5,910 nucleotides of DNA, taken from the NCBI GenBank assembly GCA_009704555.1, contig WLDY01000045.1, positions 1 through 5,910 of the forward strand. The letters run 5' to 3'. The DNA is from Actinomycetota bacterium (lineage in GTDB: Bacteria; Actinomycetota; Actinomycetes; Nanopelagicales; Nanopelagicaceae). The notes below the pieces were generated by a model. It had not been told where the DNA came from and searched no databases. It saw nothing but the letters and a program-made list of their open reading frames with translations. Both the position numbers and the translations under genes were made by a program. This document shows, in pieces, positions 1 through 5,331 of the stretch. Numbering within the stretch: position 1 is the first letter of the stretch; the number at the start of each line of letters is the position of its first letter.

Positions 1-945
1 GAAAAGGCCGCGACAACTGCTCGCGCCATCGTGGCATCCGATGTCTGGGGTAATGCCTCACATGGATTGATGCGTCTTGGTTACTACCTTCGCCGACTTG
101 ATGCAGGCGGCATCAATGCCAAGGCTGGGTTGAAGGAGATCTCCTCACGTCCTGCCGCCACCGTCTATGACGGCGAGAACGGCTTAGGTCACTGGCAGGT
201 TTGGGAAGGAGCAAAGCTCGGAGTCTCACGTGCCAAAGAGTTTGGCATCTCTCTCGTCTCGATCGCACATTCGAATCATTGTGGTGCTCTTGGTGTCTAT
301 CTCTATCCAGCGCTCGATGCCAATTGCATCTCCATCATCTTCACTAACGGTCCTGCAGTGATGCCGGCTGTAGGTGGAAACGCACCTCTCCTTTCGACAA
401 GCCCTATCGCTGCGGGGGTACCAGCATCGACTCCGATGATCGTCGACCTTGCGACCTCGGCCGTCGCACGCGGAAAGATCGCAGCAAAAGCGAAAGAAGG
501 CGGCACCATCCCTGCAGGTTGGGCAGTCGATCGTGAAGGAAACACCATCACTGATGCGAAGGAAGCGCTCAACGGAATGCTTGCGCCTCTCGGTGGCGCA
601 AAGGGATTCGCTCTCGGACTTCTCGTCGAGTCAATGGTCGCGGGACTCACCGCGGGATCGCTATCAACTGAGATTCCCGACATGTTCAATGAGTCAGACG
701 ATGCAAAAGGGCAAGAGATCTCGCACACCATCATCACCGTGGACGCTGATGCGATCTCAGGAGCGAAGGGGCGGGCTCGACTGGATCAATTGGCAGCGAG
801 TGTGAAGGCGACAGGTGGAAGGACACCCGGTGCATCACGAGTCCATCCATCGAAGATAACCAGTGAGAAATGCACCATCGCTCCAGCAGTGACGGAGGAA
901 CTCAACATCTGGGCAGAGAGACTCGGCGTCGCAGCAAGGATATGA
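1..945 (+). CDS. Ldh2-family NAD(P)-dependent 2-hydroxyacid dehydrogenase (malate/L-lactate/sulfolactate type), 5' partial
   Basis: This is the C-terminal ~314 residues of a cytoplasmic oxidoreductase of the malate/L-lactate dehydrogenase (Ldh2, PF02615) family, which reduces 2-oxoacids to 2-hydroxyacids or the reverse with NAD(P)H. The frame is open from base 1. The GTG at 31 is internal, because the preceding codons already read as the family's alpha helix before the SHG motif. About 25-30 N-terminal residues should lie outside the window. Family motifs seen in order are NASHGLMRL with the conserved His at 61-63, IAHSNHCGALGVY (263-301), LLSTSPIAAGVPA, IVDLATSAVARGKI (442-483), a PAGWAVDREGN segment and GGAKGFALGLLVESMVAG (592-645). 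The substrate cannot be read from sequence: malate, lactate, ureidoglycolate and (R)-sulfolactate enzymes all share this fold. The stop overlaps the start of a UPF0324 transporter, which makes a sulfolactate role worth considering. Confidence 0.9.
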   Translation, partial: EKAATTARAIVASDVWGNASHGLMRLGYYLRRLDAGGINAKAGLKEISSRPAATVYDGENGLGHWQVWEGAKLGVSRAKEFGISLVSIAHSNHCGALGVYLYPALDANCISIIFTNGPAVMPAVGGNAPLLSTSPIAAGVPASTPMIVDLATSAVARGKIAAKAKEGGTIPAGWAVDREGNTITDAKEALNGMLAPLGGAKGFALGLLVESMVAGLTAGSLSTEIPDMFNESDDAKGQEISHTIITVDADAISGAKGRARLDQLAASVKATGGRTPGASRVHPSKITSEKCTIAPAVTEELNIWAERLGVAARI

Positions 946-1958
946 AGCTCAACCTCAAGAACTTCTCTTCCTTTGCCATCATCGCAGCGGGAGTTGCCCT
1001 CGCCTTTCTCATCAACTCACTTCAAGGTGCCATCTCGCCTCTCTTCCTCTCGATGCTTTTCGGTCTCTTGATCACCAACACCATTGGTTGGAACGAGAAG
1101 GAGGCGATGAACTTCGCCGCAAAACGTTGTCTTCGTCTTGGAGTAGTCCTGCTAGGTTTCCAGATCTCCTTCGATCAATTCGTCGATGTTGGCTTGAAGG
1201 GTCTTCTTGCTGTCGCCGTCGTTGTGGTCGTCGTCTTCTCCGGAACACGGCTCATCACCCGTCGGCTTGGCCTCTCGCACTCCCTTTCCACATTCATCGC
1301 AGGTGGCTTTGCGATCTGTGGCGCTACAGCGATTGCAGCGATCTCTGCGACTCTTCTCAAGGGCAAGAGTGCTGAAGAACAGAAGGAGGTCAATCGCGAT
1401 CTTTCCTATGCGGTTGCCATCGTTGCTCTCTGCGGCACTCTCTCCGTGTTCGTACTTCCTCTTGTAGCCCGCTTGCTCGGCCTTACCGATTGGGCAACAG
1501 GGGCATGGATCGGGGCAGCCGTTCACGATGTCGGCCAAGTTGTAGCGACTGCATCACTCGTCTCAGATGAGGCGATTGAGTCATCAATCATCGTGAAGCT
1601 AAGTCGCGTCGTCATGCTGATTCCGCTCGTCATCTTTCTTACCCACGAAGCCTCGAAAGCACTGAGTCGCGAAGGTTCTGCCGAGAAGATCTCACTCCGG
1701 TCTACAGGTCCCGTCTTCGTAATTGGATTCATCTTCGTTGCGATCCTGGCGAATACCCTCTCTCTCGACCCCGTCATCATCGATGCAGGGAAGGAAGGTT
1801 CAAAGATCTTCCTATCGATCGGACTTTTCGCAATGGGTCTTGGCGTGAAGTGGAAGTCGATCTCACGACTCGGATCACGTCCCTTGGTAGCCGGCGTATC
1901 TCTCTGGCTCCTTTCTGCTAGCTTCGCATTAGCAGTGGTCATCCTCTTCGGGTTTTGA
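942..1958 (+). CDS. UPF0324 / YeiH-TauZ family membrane protein, putative sulfate exporter
   Basis: This is a 338-residue polytopic inner-membrane protein of the UPF0324 family (COG2855, PF03601). Members found next to sulfonate-degradation genes, such as TauZ, are proposed sulfate or sulfite exporters, but biochemical proof is thin. Roughly ten hydrophobic segments are visible, from the N-terminal one (residues 11-27) to the last (322-338). Family signatures are the ICGATAIAA segment at residues 125-133, the polar linker with KEVNRDLSYAVA (148-159) and the WIGAAVHDVGQVV segment (189-201). I chose the ATG at 942 over an in-frame ATG at 870. The 942 start overlaps the upstream stop as ATGA, gives the usual family length and begins with a normal short cytoplasmic lead. 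The longer form would add a charged tail lying wholly inside the dehydrogenase gene. AAGGA at 936-940 is too close to be a standard ribosome site, so translational coupling is likely. Confidence 0.88.
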   Translation: MKLNLKNFSSFAIIAAGVALAFLINSLQGAISPLFLSMLFGLLITNTIGWNEKEAMNFAAKRCLRLGVVLLGFQISFDQFVDVGLKGLLAVAVVVVVVFSGTRLITRRLGLSHSLSTFIAGGFAICGATAIAAISATLLKGKSAEEQKEVNRDLSYAVAIVALCGTLSVFVLPLVARLLGLTDWATGAWIGAAVHDVGQVVATASLVSDEAIESSIIVKLSRVVMLIPLVIFLTHEASKALSREGSAEKISLRSTGPVFVIGFIFVAILANTLSLDPVIIDAGKEGSKIFLSIGLFAMGLGVKWKSISRLGSRPLVAGVSLWLLSASFALAVVILFGF

Positions 1959-1980
1959 TCCGAGCAGCTCTTTCTTGACA

Positions 1981-1994
1981 GATACGCTCGTATC
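1981..1994 (+). promoter_or_regulatory. Near-perfect palindrome abutting the GNAT start codon
   Basis: GATACG-CT-CGTATC has two 6-base complementary arms around a 2-base centre and ends immediately before the ATG at 1995. In RNA it can form a GATAC/GTATC stem with a GCTC loop. No good Shine-Dalgarno sequence lies upstream of this ATG. The palindrome could be a small operator or a start-proximal hairpin, or chance. A TTGACA at 1975-1980 is adjacent, but no -10 box lies at normal spacing. Confidence 0.3.
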
Positions 1995-2933
1995 ATGGAA
2001 ATGATCTCTCGTGAAGTGAAGGTCGAGGACTTCGCCATCGTGCAACGGATCGTCGATGCTCATCAGCTCTCTCTTCATCCGAGCGAAAAGCGATTCGGTG
2101 AGGCTGAGGCACGGCAGGTTATCCATGGTTTCTTTGAGCCTGCTATTACACGCTTCATCAAGCGGGTGGAGAATGATGATTGGGAGTCCTTCCTCACCAT
2201 CAATCCTGATATCTCTCGTTCACGCCTTTATGTGGATCTATATGTCGTCCCTGGCAGTGGATTGCTGGAAAGCGTTCTTAGCACGGCACTCACGCTCGCT
2301 CGTCAAGAGCACCCGGGGTTTCGACTATGGCTCGGAGTCCATTCGAAGGATCTGGAGTACCAAAACCTGTTGGAGAGGCGCGGCTTCTCATTGCTTCGAA
2401 GGTACTGGACTATGGAACTCTCACTCGAGGGAGTCACAAGAGGTGCTCCACAGGGAGATGTCGAGATCCGAGAAGTGGACCTCAGCGATGACGATGATGT
2501 CCATACTTATTGGAGCGTCCATCAGGACTCATTCAGCAAGCACTTTGGTTTCATGCCACGTGAATTCTCAACGTGGAAGGAGATGGTCCGTCGAGACGGC
2601 ACCGAGGTCAACATGAAAGTCTGGTTGCTCGAAGTCGACGGGAGAGAGGTCGGATTCGTTGATTGTGATGATTCTCTGATCCACGAAGGGTGTGGATTCG
2701 TCTCTGGGCTTGGCGTCCGTCAGGAGTTTCATGGACGGGGCTTTGGTGAGATCCTGCTGCGACATGCGATCAACTACTCTCTTGAATCAGGGCTAGAGAA
2801 AGTTGTGCTCAGCGTCGATACCGGAAATGAGAGTGGTGCACTTCGTCTCTACGAGAAGGTCGGCATGAAGCCGATCTCTGAATCGCACCATTATGAGAAC
2901 ATGAATTGGGCTGATGAGGCAAGATCATCGTGA
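1995..2933 (+). CDS. Tandem-GNAT N-acetyltransferase
   Basis: This 312-residue cytoplasmic protein is built from two GNAT acetyltransferase folds. The C-terminal domain (about 155-305) is canonical. It has a beta4 strand GFVSGLGV, an acetyl-CoA pyrophosphate loop HGRGFG at residues 246-251 and the late GNESGALRLYEKVGM motif. The N-terminal domain (about 1-147) has the GNAT-like ending LLERRGFSLLRRYWTMEL, but its CoA loop is degenerate, with PGSGLLES where an R/Q-x-x-G-x-G motif is expected. It is therefore probably structural. Length and domain layout resemble mycothiol synthase MshD of actinobacteria, but specific MshD residues are not convincing, so I leave the substrate open. An alternative in-frame ATG lies at 2001. 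The ribosome site is poor, leaving coupled or leaderless translation possible. The gene starts 36 bases after the UPF0324 gene, and its stop overlaps the GTG of the NagA-like gene, suggesting co-expression with a deacetylase. Confidence 0.85.
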   Translation: MEMISREVKVEDFAIVQRIVDAHQLSLHPSEKRFGEAEARQVIHGFFEPAITRFIKRVENDDWESFLTINPDISRSRLYVDLYVVPGSGLLESVLSTALTLARQEHPGFRLWLGVHSKDLEYQNLLERRGFSLLRRYWTMELSLEGVTRGAPQGDVEIREVDLSDDDDVHTYWSVHQDSFSKHFGFMPREFSTWKEMVRRDGTEVNMKVWLLEVDGREVGFVDCDDSLIHEGCGFVSGLGVRQEFHGRGFGEILLRHAINYSLESGLEKVVLSVDTGNESGALRLYEKVGMKPISESHHYENMNWADEARSS

Positions 2934-3865
2934 TCTCCTGGCAGATGGTGAGCCATGATGAAACTGGGGCTCTTCCATTCTTCACCGATCTTCACACCAA
3001 TGGTCAGGATGAGATCGACCTCCTGACCGCAGCCTCAGTCGAAGAAATTCATGTTTTGGGACGAGCTCTCTACCGCCAAGGGACGATTGCGTACCAACCC
3101 TCACTGATAACCGCCCCCATCAATCAAACTCTCAATGCCATCTCTCTCATCGAATCAGCGCGGAGAGAGCGCGGGGATGATGAAGCGGAGATCCTTGGAA
3201 TTCACTTGGAAGGACCATTCCTCTCACCGGAGATGGCAGGAGTACATCCAAGAGAGTTCCTACGTCTGCCGGATAAGGAAGTGATCTCACGCTATCTTGC
3301 TGCGGGAACCATCTCTATGGTGACGATTGCACCGGAACTTCCAGGAGCGATGGAGATGATCTCGTTCTTGAAGGCGATGGGAGTAAAGGTCTCACTCGGA
3401 CATAGCAGCGCTGATCGTGAGGTTGCTCGAAAGGCTTTTTCGTTCGGAGCGACATTCGTCACGCATATCTACAACCGACTCTCATCCGATCTTGTTGAAG
3501 TTGCGCTGAATGAGAGCGAGGCAACGTTGATGTTGATCGCAGATGGATCCCATGTCACGGGCGATCGAATCGTTGACCTCTTCGAGCGAGCGGGGGAGCG
3601 GGTCGTCGCGACGACGGATTCGATCTCCATCAAGAACCTTGGCGATCACGAGGTAGTGATTCGAGATGGGGCTGCGTTCAGAACCGACGGCACGAAGGCT
3701 GGGTCCATCGCGACGATGAGAAGTCTTTGGGAACGGATCGCCACTCTCGTCAATCCTGAGAGTGCGACCGCTGCCTGTGGGGCGCGGCCTGCAACCCTGA
3801 TGGGCCGACCAGAGTTGGCCACCCTCGAATTCGGCTATCCAGCCCAACGGGCTTTTACCACCTGA
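2930..3865 (+). CDS. nagA: NagA-like N-acetylglucosamine-6-phosphate deacetylase, short form
   Basis: This 311-residue protein belongs to the amidohydrolase superfamily (TIM barrel). NagA removes acetate from N-acetylglucosamine-6-phosphate in amino-sugar use and cell-wall recycling. Landmarks are DLHTNG (20-25), HLEGPF with metal ligand E94, LGHSSA with H158, THIYN with H179, ADGSHV with H208 and TTD with catalytic D230. The first motif is H-x-N, between the H-x-H of two-metal NagAs and the Q-x-N of the E. coli enzyme. NagA proteins are usually about 380-400 residues. This one starts almost directly at the first barrel strand and stops just after the LMGR..LATLEFG segment. It therefore lacks most of the small beta-sandwich domain formed by both chain ends. 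GTG at 2930 overlaps the preceding stop (GTGA), and an ATG at 2945 is the alternative. No continuation in another frame is visible after the stop, so this looks like a real short form rather than a frameshift. The substrate may differ from that of classical NagA. Confidence 0.82.
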   Translation: MISWQMVSHDETGALPFFTDLHTNGQDEIDLLTAASVEEIHVLGRALYRQGTIAYQPSLITAPINQTLNAISLIESARRERGDDEAEILGIHLEGPFLSPEMAGVHPREFLRLPDKEVISRYLAAGTISMVTIAPELPGAMEMISFLKAMGVKVSLGHSSADREVARKAFSFGATFVTHIYNRLSSDLVEVALNESEATLMLIADGSHVTGDRIVDLFERAGERVVATTDSISIKNLGDHEVVIRDGAAFRTDGTKAGSIATMRSLWERIATLVNPESATAACGARPATLMGRPELATLEFGYPAQRAFTT

Positions 3866-4003
3866 GAGCCGGTACGGGACCCGGATTTCCGTTTCGACAC
3901 GCCCTCGCCTAAACTCACCCTCTGCCCTGAACCAGGGCGGCAAAAGCCGGAAAGCTCCCGCCAAAGTCCCAAAAGACTGAGAAGAAGATTGTGTAGGTAA
4001 CGC
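3866..4003 (+). other. Intergenic leader of infA with small hairpins
   Basis: This stretch between nagA and infA holds the putative promoter and then a GC-rich segment that can form several short stems. They are GCCCTG/CAGGGC at 3924-3938 with an AAC loop, an overlapping CGGC-AAAA-GCCG at 3938-3949, and AGTC/GACT at 3965-3978. An alternative pairs GGCGG (3936-3940) with CCGCC (3958-3962). No hairpin followed by a T run is present, so I see no intrinsic terminator for nagA. AGGT at 3995-3998 is a weak ribosome site for infA. The structures are individually weak, and regulatory meaning is unproven. Confidence 0.35.
3887..3915 (+). promoter_or_regulatory. Putative sigma-70-type promoter for the infA-rps operon
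   Basis: TAAACT at 3910-3915 fits a TAnnnT -10 box. TTCCGT at 3887-3892 lies 17 bases upstream as a weak -35 box. It sits in the only sizeable gene-free stretch before infA, where a promoter for the translation genes is expected. The -35 match is modest, so the assignment is tentative. Confidence 0.4.
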
Positions 4004-4225
4004 TTGGCCAAAAAAGACGGCGCCATCGAAATCGAAGGCGTTGTGGCAGAAGCGCTCCCTAACGCGATGTTCCGCGTGGAGTTGACCAATGGGCATGTTG
4101 TGCTGGCACACATCTCCGGGAAGATGCGAAAGAACTACATCCGCATCCTTCCGCAGGACCGTGTGATCGTGGAACTTAGCCCGTACGACCTCACACGAGG
4201 TCGTATCACCTACCGCTACAAGTAA
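4004..4225 (+). CDS. infA: Translation initiation factor IF-1
   Basis: This 73-residue single OB-fold protein binds the 30S A site and assists IF-2 and IF-3 during initiation. The whole protein matches the family at its normal length: MAKKDGAIEIEGVV at the start, ALPNAMFRVEL, GHVVLAHISGKMRKNYIRILPQD in the core and DLTRGRITYRYK at the end. The start codon is TTG. No ATG or GTG near it would give a full-length protein, and the TTG codon precedes the invariant AKKDG. The ribosome site is weak, with only AGGT at 3995-3998. It is the first gene of the core translation cluster and is followed by rpmJ after 47 bases. Confidence 0.97.
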   Translation: MAKKDGAIEIEGVVAEALPNAMFRVELTNGHVVLAHISGKMRKNYIRILPQDRVIVELSPYDLTRGRITYRYK

Positions 4226-4272
4226 TTGTTCGGTCAGGTAACGCCAGGATGTTGTAAGAGGGAGAAGGAATC

Positions 4273-4386
4273 GTGAAGGTAAAGCCAAGCGTGAAGAAGA
4301 TCTGCGACAAGTGCAAGGTCATCCGTCGCAACGGTCGCGTCATGGTCATCTGCGACAACCTTCGCCACAAGCAGCGTCAAGGTTAG
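4273..4386 (+). CDS. rpmJ: 50S ribosomal protein L36
   Basis: This is a complete 37-residue protein starting with GTG and ending in the family's KHKQRQG-like tail (here RHKQRQG). It is a large-subunit protein with a zinc ribbon. The ligands C11, C14, C27 and H32 are all present, so this is the zinc-binding form rather than the cysteine-free paralogue used under zinc shortage. A purine-rich ribosome site (GAGGGAGAAGGA, 4258-4269) precedes it. Its place between infA and rpsM is the standard bacterial order. Confidence 0.97.
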   Translation: MKVKPSVKKICDKCKVIRRNGRVMVICDNLRHKQRQG

Positions 4387-4408
4387 TAAGAACTTCATAG
4401 CAAGCACG

Positions 4409-4492
4409 CGTGATGCGACAGGCGAAAGCCTGACCTCCCGTCCGAAAGCGGGAGCCGAAGAGAACTTCGGATGCATTGCGGAGGACTTTCGG
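4409..4492 (+). ncRNA. Candidate structured leader RNA upstream of rpsM: four-way junction with pseudoknot
   Basis: Bases between rpmJ and rpsM fold by eye into a compact RNA. A closing helix P1 pairs 4409-4416 with 4473-4480 (8 pairs, two of them G-U). It encloses P2 (4419-4423/4428-4432, GAAA tetraloop), P3 (4435-4440/4449-4454) and P4 (4455-4460/4465-4470, AGAA loop). P3 and P4 abut with no linker. The P3 loop CCGAAAG (4442-4448) is perfectly complementary to CTTTCGG at 4486-4492, giving a 7-pair pseudoknot. It leaves a 1-base loop (4441) and no base between the two stacked stems, a typical H-type geometry. The pseudoknot ends 8 bases before the rpsM ribosome site. Position and design suggest translational control by a product of the downstream genes, with S4 the leading candidate by analogy to the E. 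coli alpha operon. The ligand is inferred, not shown. Confidence 0.7.
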
Positions 4493-4500
4493 TTGAGTAA

Positions 4501-4507
4501 GAGAAGG
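4501..4507 (+). promoter_or_regulatory. Ribosome-binding site of rpsM next to the pseudoknot
   Basis: GAGAAGG lies 5 bases before the ATG at 4513. It is close to the 3' strand of the pseudoknot (4486-4492), so a stabilised fold would lie within or at the edge of the 30S initiation footprint. Confidence 0.6.
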
Positions 4508-4512
4508 CAAAC

Positions 4513-4890
4513 ATGGCCCGTCTAGTTGGTGTCGACCTGCCGCGCGAAAAGCGCCTTGAGGTCGCACTTACCTATATCTTCGGGATCGGACCGACCAGAG
4601 CAGATGAAACGCTCAAGGCGACCGGTATCTCTCCCGATATCCGCGTGAAGGACCTTCAGGAACCGGATCTCATCAAGCTCCGTGAGTTCATCGAAGGTAA
4701 CTACAAGATCGAAGGTGATCTCCGTCGTGAGATCGCAGCTGACATCCGCCGCAAGGTCGAGATTCAGTGCTATCAAGGAATTCGCCACCGCAAGAAGCTC
4801 CCAGTCCGCGGTCAGCGCACACATACCAATGCAAGAACCCGCAAGGGACCACGCGTCGCTATTGCTGGTAAGAAGAAGGAGACCAAGTAA
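4513..4890 (+). CDS. rpsM: 30S ribosomal protein S13
   Basis: This 125-residue small-subunit head protein contacts 16S rRNA, the P-site tRNA and the 50S subunit through intersubunit bridges. The sequence matches the family end to end. It opens MARLVGVDLPREKRLEVAL and has the helix-turn motif GIGPTRADETLKATGI (about 24-39). It continues with a DLRREI..DIRRKVEI helix and ends with the basic tail RGQRTHTNARTRKGPR, which inserts near the decoding centre. The length is normal. It is the first gene downstream of the structured leader, and its stop overlaps the ATG of rpsK by one base, so the two are translationally coupled. Confidence 0.98.
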   Translation: MARLVGVDLPREKRLEVALTYIFGIGPTRADETLKATGISPDIRVKDLQEPDLIKLREFIEGNYKIEGDLRREIAADIRRKVEIQCYQGIRHRKKLPVRGQRTHTNARTRKGPRVAIAGKKKETK

Positions 4891-5318
4891 TGGCAACTGC
4901 TAAGCCCGCCGCGAAGGCCGCTGCAAAGCCTGCAGCGAAGAAGGCAAAGGCGCGTAAGAAGGAGAAGAAGAACATCTCCTTCGGCCACGCCCACATCAAG
5001 TCCACCTTCAACAACACCATCGTCTCCATCACCGATCCGACCGGTGCGGTCCTTGCTTGGGCCTCTTCCGGTGGCGTCGGATTCAAGGGTTCACGTAAGT
5101 CGACCCCGTTCGCCGCAGGTCTCGCTGCTGAAGCAGCAGCCAAGAAGGCGCAGGAGCATGGCGTCCGCAAGGTCGATGTATTCGTCAAGGGACCAGGTTC
5201 TGGTCGCGAGACTGCTATCCGTTCCCTACAAGCAGCCGGACTCGAGGTCGGTTCCATCTCTGATGTGACACCAGCCGCGCATAACGGTTGCCGCCCACCG
5301 AAACCACGACGAGTCTAA
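4890..5318 (+). CDS. rpsK: 30S ribosomal protein S11
   Basis: This 142-residue protein of the 30S platform lines the mRNA exit path together with S7 and S18. The conserved core starts near residue 28 with NISFGHAHIKSTFNNTIVSITD. It continues with GAVLAWASSGGVGFKGSRKSTPFAA and VFVKGPGSGRETAIRSL and ends with HNGCRPPK..RRV. N132 in the HNG motif is the position converted to isoaspartate in E. coli S11. Ahead of the core is an Ala/Lys-rich extension of about 27 residues, longer than in E. coli but common in actinobacteria. ATG overlaps the rpsM stop (TAATG), with AAGGAG at 4876-4881 as the ribosome site. Confidence 0.98.
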   Translation: MATAKPAAKAAAKPAAKKAKARKKEKKNISFGHAHIKSTFNNTIVSITDPTGAVLAWASSGGVGFKGSRKSTPFAAGLAAEAAAKKAQEHGVRKVDVFVKGPGSGRETAIRSLQAAGLEVGSISDVTPAAHNGCRPPKPRRV

Positions 5319-5323
5319 GGAGG
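5317..5323 (+). promoter_or_regulatory. Strong Shine-Dalgarno of rpsD
   Basis: AAGGAGG starts inside the rpsK stop codon and lies 8 bases before the rpsD ATG at 5332. It is the best ribosome site in the window, consistent with high and partly independent initiation on rpsD. Confidence 0.75.
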
Positions 5324-5331
5324 AGAGAGAA

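Noticed and set aside
870..941. In-frame ATG at 870 as start of the UPF0324 gene
   Set aside because: It would add 24 charged residues lying inside the dehydrogenase gene. The ATG at 942 overlaps the upstream stop and gives the family's normal N-terminus.
1975..2003. TTGACA as a -35 box of a promoter for the GNAT gene
   Set aside because: No TAnnnT box lies 16-18 bases downstream. The only TATCAT is 10 bases away and overlaps the start codon.
1995..2933. Naming the tandem-GNAT protein MshD (mycothiol synthase)
   Set aside because: Length and domain layout fit, but the residues visible do not single out MshD from other two-domain GNAT proteins.
3995..4244. AGGTAACGC repeated at 3995-4003 and 4236-4244
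   Set aside because: Nine bases shared by two nearby intergenic gaps is suggestive, but the second copy precedes no start codon and chance is not excluded.
3482..4288. Long minus-strand open frame of 268 codons
   Set aside because: It runs antisense across nagA, the leader and infA, resembles no family and is a by-product of codon bias on the real strand.
4419..4470. Hairpins after rpmJ as an intrinsic terminator
   Set aside because: No T run follows any stem, and the hairpins form part of a larger fold leading into the rpsM ribosome site.
4859..5257. Minus-strand open frame antisense to rpsK
   Set aside because: The Ala-rich translation mirrors the Ala/Lys-rich S11 extension. S11 on the + strand is unambiguous.
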